From Alcaligenaceae bacterium (lineage in GTDB: Bacteria; Pseudomonadota; Gammaproteobacteria; Burkholderiales; Burkholderiaceae_B), in the NCBI GenBank assembly GCA_013416455.1, contig JACCES010000003.1, positions 248,001 to 312,000 on the forward strand: a stretch of DNA of 64,000 nucleotides. Direction: 5' to 3'. Shown one piece after another: positions 44,993-54,492 of this stretch. The first letter of the stretch is position 1, and every line of letters starts with the position of its first letter. Below the pieces are notes generated by a model, which was not told the DNA's origin, ran no database searches, and saw nothing but the letters and a program-made list of their open reading frames with translations. A program made the translations under genes and the position numbers.

Positions 44993-45949
44993 ATGTCATC
45001 CACACAACCTTCACCCAGACCCGACCTGCTTGTAATACGCGCCGTGCTGCCGGCCCAGATGGCCCAGCTTGAACAGGCATTCACTCTCCACCGCCACGAC
45101 CAGGCCGAAGACAAGAAGGCCTTGCTGGCCGCAATCGGCCCCCGTATCCGCGGGGTCGTGACCAGCGGGCTCATCGGCTTCGACCAGGCCATGCTGTCCG
45201 CCCTGCCCGCCGTGGAAATCGTAGCCTCATCGGGGGTGGGCACGGACACTCTGGACATTGCCGCCTGCCGTCAACGGGGCGTGCATGTCACCAATACCCC
45301 CGGTGTGCTGGATGACGACGTCGCCGATCTGGGCATAGGCCTGATCCTGAACGCGCTGCGCCGACTGGGCGACGGCCACGACTACACCCGCCAGGGCAAC
45401 TGGGGCCGCCTCGGCATGATGCCGCTGACGACCTCGCTGACCGGTAAGCGCCTGGGGATCGTGGGCCTGGGCCGCATCGGCCACGAACTGGCCAACCGCG
45501 CCACCGCATTGAAAATGAAGATTTCCTACGCCGGGCGCAACCGGCAGGCCGTTCCCTACGATTACTACCGCGGCCCGGCCGAACTGGCCGCCAATGTGGA
45601 TGTCCTGGCCCTGTCCTGCCCGGGCGGCCCGGCAACCCGCCACCTCATCGACGCGGGCGTCATGGAAGCGCTGGGCCCCAAGGGCTGGATCGTGAATCTA
45701 TCGCGGGGTTCCGTCATCGACGAGCCCGCCCTGCTCGATACGCTGGAGCGGCGCGGCATCGGCGGCGCGGCGATGGACGTCTTCGAGAACGAACCCCATA
45801 TCGATCCGCGCTTCTTCAAGCTGGACAACGTGATTCTGTACCCCCACCATGCCAGCGGCACCACGGAAACCCGCAACGCCATGGCCCAGCTGGTCGTCGA
45901 CAACCTGATCGCTCATTTCCAGGGGAAACCGCCGCTGACGCCGGTGTGA
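44993..45949 (+). CDS. D-isomer-specific 2-hydroxyacid dehydrogenase
   Basis: 318 residues with the catalytic and cofactor domains of the family. NAD(P) motif GLGRIG is at 158-163. The catalytic Arg lies in NLSRGSVIDEPAL, the Glu in DVFENEPHID and the His in LYPHHASGTTE. Closest by pattern to hydroxypyruvate/glyoxylate or hydroxyphenylpyruvate reductases; the exact 2-oxoacid cannot be told. ATG at 44993 is chosen over a TTG five codons upstream. It follows the protease by 24 nt. Confidence 0.9.
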   Translation: MSSTQPSPRPDLLVIRAVLPAQMAQLEQAFTLHRHDQAEDKKALLAAIGPRIRGVVTSGLIGFDQAMLSALPAVEIVASSGVGTDTLDIAACRQRGVHVTNTPGVLDDDVADLGIGLILNALRRLGDGHDYTRQGNWGRLGMMPLTTSLTGKRLGIVGLGRIGHELANRATALKMKISYAGRNRQAVPYDYYRGPAELAANVDVLALSCPGGPATRHLIDAGVMEALGPKGWIVNLSRGSVIDEPALLDTLERRGIGGAAMDVFENEPHIDPRFFKLDNVILYPHHASGTTETRNAMAQLVVDNLIAHFQGKPPLTPV

Positions 45950-45991
45950 ATCCTGAAACGCCGCCGCCAGCCGGAAGCGGCCGGCGGCGCC

Positions 45992-46750
45992 TCAGCCGCC
46001 TTGCCCGGGCGGGCTCACCGCCTCTGAAAGCACGGCGGCGGCGGGCATGGGCGCGGCGGCCCCATCGGGCAGCAGGCAGCGGTCGAGCACCGTGCACAGG
46101 AAATCGGCGTAGGCGGTCGGGCTGACGTGCAGGTCGCGATACTTGCGCCGCTTGAGGTACCAGTCCTGCATCATCGCCTTGGACAGCGCCGCCAGCAGGC
46201 GCGCGTCCACGTCGCGAAACACCTGCGCGGCAATGCCTTGCGCGATGATGTCATGGATGATGTCTTCGACCTCGCGTTCGATGGCCACGGCTTCCTGCTT
46301 GTGCGGCGGCGGCAGATTGCGCGTTTCCATGAAGGAAAAATAGAACCAGGGCTGCATCAGTTCGCTCAGGTAGATGTGCGCGCGCACGGCGGCGTGCAGG
46401 CGCGCCCAGGGGTCTTCGACATCCTTGGTGTATTCATGCAGGGTGCGGCGCGTCAGCAGCATGCCGTGCAGCTGGATCAGCTGCACCAGATCGTCCTTCC
46501 CGCGAATGTAGGCGTACAGGCCGCCGATGCTCAGCCCGGTGTCGGCGGACAAGTCGCGCAAGGACATTGCATGAAAACCCTTGGCGCGGGTCAGCCGCAG
46601 CGTCGAATCGATGATGCGGACCAGATTGGGCACGGCCACGTGCTCTTTCTTGATGCGTATCCGGTCGGTGTTCTGCCGGTACAGGGCGCGGCAGATCTCG
46701 ATCTTCGACAGACTCAGGCTGGCCTTGAACGAATCGAAATCCCCAACCAT
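45992..46750 (-). CDS. TetR-family transcriptional regulator
   Basis: 252 residues. The HTH spans about 44-90, with IIDSTLRLTRAKGFHAMSLR, then LSADTGLSIGGLYAYIRGKDDLV. The C-terminal ligand domain resembles regulators of fatty-acid and acyl-CoA genes. Its N-terminal extension of about 40 residues before the HTH is longer than usual. ATG at 46750 follows a GAGGGG stretch. It lies 128 bp after the acyl-CoA ligase gene and is on the same strand, so it may regulate that cluster. Confidence 0.88.
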   Translation of the reverse strand: MVGDFDSFKASLSLSKIEICRALYRQNTDRIRIKKEHVAVPNLVRIIDSTLRLTRAKGFHAMSLRDLSADTGLSIGGLYAYIRGKDDLVQLIQLHGMLLTRRTLHEYTKDVEDPWARLHAAVRAHIYLSELMQPWFYFSFMETRNLPPPHKQEAVAIEREVEDIIHDIIAQGIAAQVFRDVDARLLAALSKAMMQDWYLKRRKYRDLHVSPTAYADFLCTVLDRCLLPDGAAAPMPAAAVLSEAVSPPGQGG

Positions 46751-46878
46751 CGGCACCCCTCGAAACAGAAAACAATCAGTGTAGATCATAGGGACGGCGC
46801 CGCCGCGCGCCGGATTCCAGGCGCATCGGAGGCGGTTTCAACTCGGCCGCCCGCCATGGCGGGCGGCATGGGCCGCGC

Positions 46879-48501
46879 CTACGCCCCGTTCAAGCGTTCG
46901 CGAAGCACATTCTTGCGGATCTTGCCGGTCGAGGTCTTGGGAAGCTCGCAGAAGACGACCTTGCGCGGCGCCTTGTACGACGCCAGATGGGCCTTGCAAT
47001 AGGCAATGATCTCGGTTTCGCCGACCGGGTCCCGCCCATGCCTGAGCGTGATGAAGGCGCACGGCGTCTCGCCCCATTTTTCGTCGGGCATAGCCACCAC
47101 GGCCGCTTCGAGCACCAGCGGATGCCGGTACAGCACTTCCTCGATTTCCTGGCTGGAAATGTTCTCGCCTCCGGAAATGATGATGTCCTTCGCCCTGTCC
47201 TTGAGCTCGACGTAGCCGTCCGGATGCATCACCGCCAGATCGCCGGTGTGATACCAGCCGTCTTCAAAGGCTTCCCGGGTGGCGGCCGGGTTGCCGAGAT
47301 AGCCTTTCATCAGGGTGTTGCCGCGCAGCAGCAGTTCGCCCATGGTCCGGCCATCGGCGGGCGCGTGCTCGCCCTTGCGGGCGCCCGCGATGGCGACGTC
47401 GTCGATGGCATAGAGGCCCACCCCCTGCCGGGCGACCTTGCGCGCCAGATCATCGACGGCGAGATTCTGCCAGTCGTCCTGCATCACGCATACGATGGAG
47501 GGGCCGTAGGATTCCGTCAGCCCGTACAAGTGCACAATATCGAAGCCCAGTTCCTGGCCCCGCTGGATGACGGCGCTGGGCGGCGCCGCGCCGCCCAGGG
47601 CGAACTGCACAGGCGCGTCGAGCCGCTCGCCCCGTTCATGAAAATCATTCAGCAGCATATTCAGCACGATGGGGGCGCCGCACATATGCGTGACGCCATG
47701 GCGGCGGATGCGCCGCAGCACCGCGTCGGGCTGCACCTTGCTCAGGCACACATGGGTGCCGCCCGCGGCCGTGACCCCCCATGAATAGGACCAGCCATTG
47801 CAGTGGAACATGGGCAAAGTCCACAGATACACCGACTGCGGCGACATGCCCATGGCCATTGCGTTGCTCATGGCGGCCAGATAGGCGCCGCGATGGTGGT
47901 ACACCACGCCCTTGGGATTGCCGGTCGTGCCGGAGGTGTAGTTGAGAGCGATGGGATGCCATTCGTCGGCCACCTTGGCCCATGGGTATTCGCGGTCGCC
48001 GCTCGCCAGCAGCTGTTCATAATCCAGCCGGGCCAGCCCCTGAGAGGCCCCGCCCTGGCGCGCCACGGCCACCAACCTGGGCGGGTCGCCCAGCGGCGCA
48101 AGGACTTCCCTGATCAGGTCTTCGAACTGCGTGTCATAGATGAGCACGCGCGCGCCCCCATGCTGCAGGATGAAGCGCAGCGTCGCCGCATCCAGACGGG
48201 TATTCATGGCGTTCAGCACCGCCCCCAGCATCGGCACGGCGTAGTGGCATTCCAGCAGTTCGTGGGTGTTGTGGCAAAGCACCGAGACCGTATCGCCGGC
48301 CGCCACGCCGGCGCTTTCGAGCGCGGACGCCAGCGCACGGCAGCGAGCGTAGAACTCGCTGTAGCTCAGTGTCATGTCATCGTCCACCACAGCCGTCCGG
48401 TCCCGGAATATGTGGGCCGAACGTTTCAGAAAGCTGACCGGCGTGAGGGCCGAGTAATTGGCGGGGTTGGGTTCCAGCCCGTCGTGGAACGGCTTGGCCA
48501 T
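46879..48501 (-). CDS. acyl-CoA ligase (AMP-forming)
   Basis: 540 residues of the ANL superfamily. It activates a carboxylic acid with ATP to acyl-AMP and then acyl-CoA. Motifs: LNYTSGTTGNPKG (187-199), GGAAPPSAVIQRGQELGF, the hinge region with GWYHTGDLAVMHPDGYVELKDR in parts, and the catalytic Lys in KTSTGKIRKNVL near the end. The pattern is that of medium/long-chain or aryl acid ligases (FadD/AlkK-like). It is the last gene of the leftward acyl-CoA cluster (start 25 nt after the APH-like gene). Confidence 0.9.
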   Translation of the reverse strand: MAKPFHDGLEPNPANYSALTPVSFLKRSAHIFRDRTAVVDDDMTLSYSEFYARCRALASALESAGVAAGDTVSVLCHNTHELLECHYAVPMLGAVLNAMNTRLDAATLRFILQHGGARVLIYDTQFEDLIREVLAPLGDPPRLVAVARQGGASQGLARLDYEQLLASGDREYPWAKVADEWHPIALNYTSGTTGNPKGVVYHHRGAYLAAMSNAMAMGMSPQSVYLWTLPMFHCNGWSYSWGVTAAGGTHVCLSKVQPDAVLRRIRRHGVTHMCGAPIVLNMLLNDFHERGERLDAPVQFALGGAAPPSAVIQRGQELGFDIVHLYGLTESYGPSIVCVMQDDWQNLAVDDLARKVARQGVGLYAIDDVAIAGARKGEHAPADGRTMGELLLRGNTLMKGYLGNPAATREAFEDGWYHTGDLAVMHPDGYVELKDRAKDIIISGGENISSQEIEEVLYRHPLVLEAAVVAMPDEKWGETPCAFITLRHGRDPVGETEIIAYCKAHLASYKAPRKVVFCELPKTSTGKIRKNVLRERLNGA

Positions 48502-48526
48502 GCTTGTCTCCGACGTCGTTATCTAT

Positions 48527-50104
48527 TCATTGCCCTGGCGATTCAACGGAAAGGGCGGGGAGCGCGGCAAGGTGCTTGGGATTGCTCAGCCGCAGCCGCG
48601 CGCAGGTCTGTGCCATCAACAAGCGCCGCAGGTCGCCGTCATGCCCGGGCGCGACCCGGCGCGCACGCAGCATGCGGGCAAGCCGGCCCTGGGCGCCGCC
48701 CGCGCCATCCGGCCCTTCCGAGGCCAGGGGATCTTCGCCGGCCTGCGCCAGGAAGGCCCGGATCGCCGCGTCGGCCTCGGCGGCGAGCCGGCCAAGGTCG
48801 CCGAGTTCGCGTGCGGCGATGGCCATGGCATTGGCAGCCATCAGGGCCTCATAGGTACGGTCGCGCGGCAGTTGCGGGAGCAGTTCGTCCAGCAGCACGC
48901 GGCGCGCCGTCGCCAGCAGATCGGCGCCATCGGGAACCGAAAGCGCGGAAAGGGGGGCGGGCTGCGGCCGCGCCGCGGCTTCGGCGATGACGGGAGAGCG
49001 TTCACGCCCTTCCAGCTCGTCGATGCGGCACAGGATGTCGAACTCGATCTCGGGCAGCATGCGGCCGGTCAGGGCCAGTTCGAGCGATGCCTGCTCGCCC
49101 GACAGATGGCGCTGCCCCTGCTGCAGGGCAATGATGGCCCAGCGCACCATGCCCATGACTTCCCAATAGCAGACCTGTGCCTCATCGACCTTGCGGCCAG
49201 TGCCGGATTCCCAGGCGGCGAACAGGTCGGCCTTGTCGCCGATGCCACCCACCTCGCGCTCGGGAGCGCCGAAGCGCCAGCTGCGCGCGCACAGCCAGCC
49301 CAGGTCTTCGAAGGGATCGCCCCACGAGGCGAATTCCCAGTCGAGCACACCCGTCACCCGGCCCTCGTGCACCATGTAGTTGCCGCTGCGGAAGTCGCCA
49401 TGGCACAGGGCGCGCAGGCCCGAGTCCGGCGCTTGGTCCTCCAGCCAGTTCAGCGCCCATTCGAGCACGGGATGGGGGCGCGGAATCGCATCCAGCGCCG
49501 CCCGGTATTCGCACACGCGGCCCAGGGCCGGCACGCCATCCGGCTGCTTCAGGAATGACAGACGGTCATCGGGCGGACGGACCTGATGCAGGCGCGCCAG
49601 TTCGGTGCCCAGCTGGCGGACGAGATCCCTTCCCTGCTCCGCCGACGTGACGCCCCGCACCAGCGCGCGGCCCGAAGCCGTGCCGGGCACCCAGGCCATG
49701 ACGCAGAACGGTGCCCCAATGACGGATTTGTCCTCGCAGAGCCACAGCGGCTCGGGCACGGTGACGCCGGCCTCGAAGGCAAGCTGCAACACACGGAATT
49801 CCTGCGCGCGGGTCAGGCTGGCGGCAACCTGCGAAGGCGCATCGCTGCGCACCACCAGCTTGCGCACACCGCTGTGCGTTCCCCCTTCGCAATCGACCGT
49901 CAATGCGTAGTTGTCCTGGATCGCACCGCCCGTCAGCCGCGAGAACGCCGTCACGGCCAGCGCCGAGGCGCCGGTCTGCAGCAGGACATACCCGCCCAGC
50001 GCCCGGGCGGTGTCCTGGTCGGAAGCCGGGACCGCGTCGCCGACGGTCACGCCCGGGACCGGCGCGGCCGCGGCGGAAGGATTCGGCAAGCCGGTACTGG
50101 CCAT
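48527..50104 (-). CDS. APH-like phosphotransferase fused to DUF6285 domain
   Basis: 525 residues. The N-terminal domain (about 45-370) is an aminoglycoside-phosphotransferase-type kinase fold with the catalytic loop HGDFRSGN (235-242) and metal-binding DWE (255-257). The remaining ~130 residues (from about 390) match the helical DUF6285 pattern. In animals, ACAD10/ACAD11 carry a similar kinase fused to an acyl-CoA dehydrogenase and act on 4-hydroxy fatty acids. Here the dehydrogenase gene lies directly upstream (1-nt gap). By analogy it may phosphorylate a hydroxyacyl-CoA. Substrate is not proven. Confidence 0.85.
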   Translation of the reverse strand: MASTGLPNPSAAAAPVPGVTVGDAVPASDQDTARALGGYVLLQTGASALAVTAFSRLTGGAIQDNYALTVDCEGGTHSGVRKLVVRSDAPSQVAASLTRAQEFRVLQLAFEAGVTVPEPLWLCEDKSVIGAPFCVMAWVPGTASGRALVRGVTSAEQGRDLVRQLGTELARLHQVRPPDDRLSFLKQPDGVPALGRVCEYRAALDAIPRPHPVLEWALNWLEDQAPDSGLRALCHGDFRSGNYMVHEGRVTGVLDWEFASWGDPFEDLGWLCARSWRFGAPEREVGGIGDKADLFAAWESGTGRKVDEAQVCYWEVMGMVRWAIIALQQGQRHLSGEQASLELALTGRMLPEIEFDILCRIDELEGRERSPVIAEAAARPQPAPLSALSVPDGADLLATARRVLLDELLPQLPRDRTYEALMAANAMAIAARELGDLGRLAAEADAAIRAFLAQAGEDPLASEGPDGAGGAQGRLARMLRARRVAPGHDGDLRRLLMAQTCARLRLSNPKHLAALPALSVESPGQ

Positions 50105-50105
50105 G

Positions 50106-51302
50106 TCAACCCCACTTCCAGAAATCATTGCCCTCGCTCATGAGATTGCGCGACAGCACCATCTTGTGGACCTCGGACGCACCGTCCACCAGACGGGCCT
50201 GGCGCGCATAGCGGTAGATCCATTCCAGCGGGGTGTCGCGCGAATAGCCTCGCGCGCCGCACAGCTGGATGGCGGTATCCACCGCGCGGTGCAGCGTGTC
50301 GGCGACGGCCACCTTGGCCATGGACACTTCCTTGCGCGCGAAGTCGCCGGTATCCAGCTTCCAGGCGGCATGCATGGTCAGCAGACGGCCGACCTGGATG
50401 TCCATGGCGGCTTCGCCCATCAGCCACTGCACGCCTTCGCGGTCCGCCAGACGCACGCCGAAGGATTCCCGCTCGCTCACGTAGGCCGATGCGATTTCGA
50501 GCGAGCGCTTGGCCAGCCCCAGCCATCGCATGCAGTGCGTCAGGCGGGCGGTGCCCAGCCGGATCTGCGTGAGCTTCAGGCCGTCGCCGACATTCATCAG
50601 GCGGTTCTCGTCGGGAATGACCAGACCATTGAACTGCAGTTCGCAGTGCCCGCCGTGTTCTTCCGGCCCCATGATGGGAATGCGGCGCACGACCTCCCAG
50701 TTGGGATCGTCTCTGTGGAAAAGGAAGGCCGTCAGCCCCTTGCGCGGGTCGTCGGACGTTTTGGCGATGAGGATGAAATGCGCGGCGTCGTCCGCCCCCG
50801 TGATGAAATGCTTGCGGCCGTGCACCACCCAGTTGTCGCCCTGGCGTTCGGCGGTGGTGAGCATCATCGAAGGATCGGAACCGGCGCCCGGCGCGGGCTC
50901 GGTCATGACGAAGGACGAACGCACCTTGCCGTCGACGATGGGCTGCAGCCAGCGTTCTTTCTGTTCGGGCGTAGCGACTTTTTCCAGGACCATCATGTTG
51001 CCGTCATCCGGCGCGGCCGAATTGAAGACGACGGGCCCGAACAGCGAGCGGTTCATTTCTTCGTAGCAGGCCGCCATCTCGACCACGCTGCAGCCCTGCC
51101 CGCCCCGTTCGACGGGCATCTGCAGGGCCCAGAGCCCTTGCGCACGCGCCTTTTCACGCAGCTGCCCCAAAAGCTGCCCGTTGATGTTCTCGTGTTCGTC
51201 GAACGTAGCAGGGTCCTTTTCCAGCGGAATCAGTACTTCATCGACGAAGGAACGGATCTTCCGGCGCAATTGGTCGCCCTTTTCCGGCAAGGTGAAATCC
51301 AT
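50106..51302 (-). CDS. acyl-CoA dehydrogenase, ACAD10/11-like
   Basis: 398 residues with the three ACAD domains. FAD- and substrate-contact segments are FVMTEPAPGAGSDPSMM (131-147) and QLCGARGYSRDTPLEWIYR near the C-terminus. The latter lies where ACADs place the active-site loop. Together with the adjoining APH-like gene it resembles the two halves of animal ACAD11. The ATG at 51302 has AAGGA 8 nt upstream. A TATATATATATAT tract (51316-51328) lies just before that. Confidence 0.9.
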   Translation of the reverse strand: MDFTLPEKGDQLRRKIRSFVDEVLIPLEKDPATFDEHENINGQLLGQLREKARAQGLWALQMPVERGGQGCSVVEMAACYEEMNRSLFGPVVFNSAAPDDGNMMVLEKVATPEQKERWLQPIVDGKVRSSFVMTEPAPGAGSDPSMMLTTAERQGDNWVVHGRKHFITGADDAAHFILIAKTSDDPRKGLTAFLFHRDDPNWEVVRRIPIMGPEEHGGHCELQFNGLVIPDENRLMNVGDGLKLTQIRLGTARLTHCMRWLGLAKRSLEIASAYVSERESFGVRLADREGVQWLMGEAAMDIQVGRLLTMHAAWKLDTGDFARKEVSMAKVAVADTLHRAVDTAIQLCGARGYSRDTPLEWIYRYARQARLVDGASEVHKMVLSRNLMSEGNDFWKWG

Positions 51303-51455
51303 GGTGCTCTATCCTTATATATATATATCAGCAGGCTGCGGCCGCCGCCCATGAGCCGGGCCGCAGACACCGCATTCGTCAAACCGTTCCAGGGAACGGG
51401 CACACGCCCGGCTCGATCCCGCGGCGAAGACCGCGGCTTGCGCGCGGACGTGTGG

Positions 51456-52223
51456 TTAAAGCGTCGACTGCAGATGGCCCCCGTCGACGACGATGGACGA
51501 GCCCGTCATGTAGCGGGAAGCGTCCGAGGCCAGCAGCAGCAAGGCGCCGTCGAGATCCCGCGGGTTGCCCAGACGGCGCTGGGGAATGCGCCGGATCATG
51601 GCCTGGCCGTGCTCGGAAGCAAAGAATTCCTGATTGAGGTCGGTTTCGACGTAGCCGGGCGCAAGCGCGTTGACGCGTATGCCATGCCGCGCCCATTCCA
51701 GCGCCAGCGCCCGCGTCATTTGTTCGAGGCCGGCCTTGGATACGGTATAGGGCAACACCGCCCCGGCAACGCGGTAGCCGAGTATGGAAGAAACGTTGAT
51801 GACGACGCCTTCCTTGCGGGCATCGATCAGCCGCTTCGCCACATGATTGGCAACCAGCCAGCAGCCCTTGAGGTTCACGTCGACGACGGAATCCCAATCG
51901 GCGCTGTCCATCTGCAATGATGTCTTGGTCAGGGCCGCCCCGGCATTGCATACCGCAATGTCGATCAGGCCGACGGCTTCCCGGGCCTGGTCGAGCGCCT
52001 GCTGTACCGAGGCCTCGCTGGTCACATCCATGGAAACCGCGGCGGCCTGGGCACCGGCCCCGGTCAGTTCATCGGCCAGGGCCTGCAGCGGCGCCAGCCG
52101 CCGGCCCGCCAGCACCACCCGCGCACCGGCCTTGGCCAGTGTGCGGGAAAAATGGGCGCCCAGCCCCCCCGCCGCGCCTGTAACAAGGGCGGTCTTGCCC
52201 GCAAGACTGAAGAGTTCGTTCAT
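51456..52223 (-). CDS. short-chain dehydrogenase/reductase
   Basis: 255 residues. Classical SDR: TGAAGGLG (15-22), CNAGA (92-96), Ser145/146, and YTVSK with Tyr159 and Lys163. FabG-like C-terminus with YMTGSSIVVDGGH. It probably oxidises a 3-hydroxyacyl-CoA or alcohol in the same pathway. ATG at 52223 is preferred to the one two codons upstream because AAGGAGG then lies 6 nt away. It has its own promoter with a palindrome at 52244-52272. Confidence 0.9.
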   Translation of the reverse strand: MNELFSLAGKTALVTGAAGGLGAHFSRTLAKAGARVVLAGRRLAPLQALADELTGAGAQAAAVSMDVTSEASVQQALDQAREAVGLIDIAVCNAGAALTKTSLQMDSADWDSVVDVNLKGCWLVANHVAKRLIDARKEGVVINVSSILGYRVAGAVLPYTVSKAGLEQMTRALALEWARHGIRVNALAPGYVETDLNQEFFASEHGQAMIRRIPQRRLGNPRDLDGALLLLASDASRYMTGSSIVVDGGHLQSTL

Positions 52224-52243
52224 CTGCATCCTCCTTGCGGAAT

Positions 52244-52272
52244 AATATAGAACGATCGTTCGATTTTTTCAA
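52244..52272 (-). promoter_or_regulatory. SDR promoter with palindromic operator in the spacer
   Basis: TTGAAA (52272-52267) and TATATT (52249-52244) are 17 bp apart, a near-consensus sigma-70 promoter. The spacer holds the perfect 12-bp palindrome GAACGATCGTTC (52250-52261), the size and shape of a TetR-family operator. A repressor bound here would exclude polymerase. The -35 overlaps the stop codon of the upstream gene. Start of the SDR is 20 nt after the -10. Confidence 0.65.
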
Positions 52273-54431
52273 TAGGCGGGATCCTTTTCGGTGGCCGCGG
52301 CCTCGATCAGCGCGTCGGCCGCCACCGCGCCACCGCCTTCGGAAGCCAGCAATACCGGATTGATATCGATGGCCTGGATGCGCCCCCCCGCCGCGAGCGC
52401 CAGCCCGCCCAGCCGCAGCGCGGCCTGCGCCAATGCTTCGATGTCGGCCGGGGGTTCGCCGCGCACGCCCCGTAGCAGGGGCCAGATACGCAGAGAGCGC
52501 AGGCGGCCCAGAACGTCCTCGCGGGAAAAAGGCGGGAGCAGCACGGCCACGTCAGGCACGGCTTCGACATACTTGCCGCCCGCGCCCACCATCACCACCG
52601 GGCCGAAAACAGGGTCGAAATGCATGCCCAGAGCCATTTCCCGCAAGGCGCCGACCTGCCGCGCCACGATCCAGCCGTCGGCAGCCACCTTCAGCCCCGC
52701 CAGCACCGCCTCCTGGCGCCGCCACGCCGCCTCCAGCGCCGCCTCGGTCGCAAGGCCGACGGCAACCAGCCCATGTTCGGATTTATGCGGCAGTTGCGCT
52801 GAACAGGCCTTGAGCACGCAAGGCCAGCCCAGACGGCGGCCCACGGCAAGGGCGGCCGGCAGATCGCCGCACATCTCGTATTCCACGACGGGGAAACCGC
52901 AGCCAGCCAGGATGGCCAGACTTTGATGTTCGGAAAGAAAGCCGCGGCCATCCGGCCCGCCGCCATGCGCTTCCAAGGCCGCCGGGACATCGAGGCCGAT
53001 CGGCGCGCCGGGCGGGGCCCCCGCGCCTTGCCGCCAGCGACGCTCCCACTCGCCGGCCCGGGCCACCGCCGCCAGGGCGCAAGCCGCCTGGCGTTCGTCT
53101 TCGAACACAGGCACCCCCACAGCGCGGAAAGCGGCGGCCACCGACGCCTGCCAGGCAACCACCGCCACCGGCTTGCCGGAGTCGCGCGCAAAGCGGGAGG
53201 CGTCCTCGGCAAACGCCGCGACATCGTAGCCCCGGCCGGCCACCGGAATATCGATGAGGAACATGTCCGCATTGGGATCGTCGCCGATCACGCCCAGAGC
53301 CTGGCCGAAGAGCCGGCTGTTCGTCAGCAGCGCCGCCGTAATGTCCACCGGGTTTTCCGTCGATGCAAAATCCGCGAGGCAGCCCGCGAGCCGCTCGCGG
53401 GTCGCGCTCTCGAGCGGCGCGACTTCGAGCCCGCAGGCTTCCGCCGCGTCGGCGGCCAGCACACAGCTCGCGCCCGAATTGCTGACGACGACCACGCGCC
53501 GCCCGGCGGATGCCGGCGATGCCAGCAGCAACTCGGCGAAACGCGCCAGTTCCGGCGGGTCCGCCGCGCGCAGGATGCCATGCTGCGTCAGGAAGGCGTC
53601 GACGACCCGGTCTTCGCTGGCCAGCGCCCCGGTATGCGACCCGGCGGCGCGCGCCCCGGTCGCCGAACGCCCCGCCTTCACGACCGCCAGCGACACCCCG
53701 CGTTCGCGCGCCAGCGCGGCGGCCCGGGCGAGCGTCCCCGGATCCTGCAATGACTCCAGATACAAGAGCACCACGCGCACGTCCTCGTCCTGTTCCAGGA
53801 CGGCGCAGGCAAGGCCGGACACGGTAACGTCGGCCTCGTTTCCGGTCGCATGCATGTGCCGTACGCCGATTCCACGTTGACGCAGCAGCCCGTACATCAT
53901 GGCCGCCATCCCGCCGCTCTGGCTGATGACCGCGACGGGGCCGTCCCGTGGCTCGACCTCGATGAACATGGTCGAGAAACTGGCGATGGTCCCGTTGCTG
54001 AAATTGGCCAGACCCTGCGAATTGGGCCCGACGAGCCGCAGCCCCGCCTGCGCCGCGCGGCGCGTCATCCCGTCCTGTATGGCGCGCCCTTCCTCGCCCG
54101 TTTCGGAAAATCCGGCGGCAATGATGATGGCCGCCTTCACCCCGAGATCCGCGCAGCGGTATACCGCTTCGACGGCCTTCTGGCCGGGAACCGCCACGAT
54201 GACCAGTTCGGGCACTTCGGGCAGCGCGTCGAGCGAGGGCCAGGCCCGTTCGCCCTGGACTTCCGCCCGCTGGGGGTTGATCGGATAGAGCGCACCGCGG
54301 TATCCGTGAAGGCGCATGTAATGAATGGGACGCCCCCCTATCTTGTCGGGGTTGTCCGAGGCGCCGACGATCGCGACCGAACGCGGACGGAGCAGGCAAT
54401 CGAGAGAAGCATGCGAAGAAATCATTTCCAT
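52269..54431 (-). CDS. NDP-forming acyl-CoA synthetase
   Basis: 720 residues in acetyl-CoA synthetase (ADP-forming) order: CoA-binding domain (SVAIVGASDNPDKIGG near 20), succinyl-CoA-ligase-like domains (VAVISQSGGMAAMMYGLL with the phosphate-binding region), a middle flexible domain, and a C-terminal ATP-grasp domain (PVVEYEMCGDLPAALAVGRRLGWPCVLK in parts, and IQAIDINPVLL). The phosphohistidine of this family lies in the GSHTGALAS region. It makes acyl-CoA and ADP, or the reverse. ATG at 54431; a second ATG at 54425 is also possible and better spaced from GGA. It is between a Bug receptor and the SDR. Confidence 0.9.
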   Translation of the reverse strand: MEMISSHASLDCLLRPRSVAIVGASDNPDKIGGRPIHYMRLHGYRGALYPINPQRAEVQGERAWPSLDALPEVPELVIVAVPGQKAVEAVYRCADLGVKAAIIIAAGFSETGEEGRAIQDGMTRRAAQAGLRLVGPNSQGLANFSNGTIASFSTMFIEVEPRDGPVAVISQSGGMAAMMYGLLRQRGIGVRHMHATGNEADVTVSGLACAVLEQDEDVRVVLLYLESLQDPGTLARAAALARERGVSLAVVKAGRSATGARAAGSHTGALASEDRVVDAFLTQHGILRAADPPELARFAELLLASPASAGRRVVVVSNSGASCVLAADAAEACGLEVAPLESATRERLAGCLADFASTENPVDITAALLTNSRLFGQALGVIGDDPNADMFLIDIPVAGRGYDVAAFAEDASRFARDSGKPVAVVAWQASVAAAFRAVGVPVFEDERQAACALAAVARAGEWERRWRQGAGAPPGAPIGLDVPAALEAHGGGPDGRGFLSEHQSLAILAGCGFPVVEYEMCGDLPAALAVGRRLGWPCVLKACSAQLPHKSEHGLVAVGLATEAALEAAWRRQEAVLAGLKVAADGWIVARQVGALREMALGMHFDPVFGPVVMVGAGGKYVEAVPDVAVLLPPFSREDVLGRLRSLRIWPLLRGVRGEPPADIEALAQAALRLGGLALAAGGRIQAIDINPVLLASEGGGAVAADALIEAAATEKDPAY

Positions 54432-54492
54432 TCCACAGTTTTCAGAAGGGGCCGGAATGCCGGCCGCCCTTTTGGACAGCCGGCCTTCGGTT

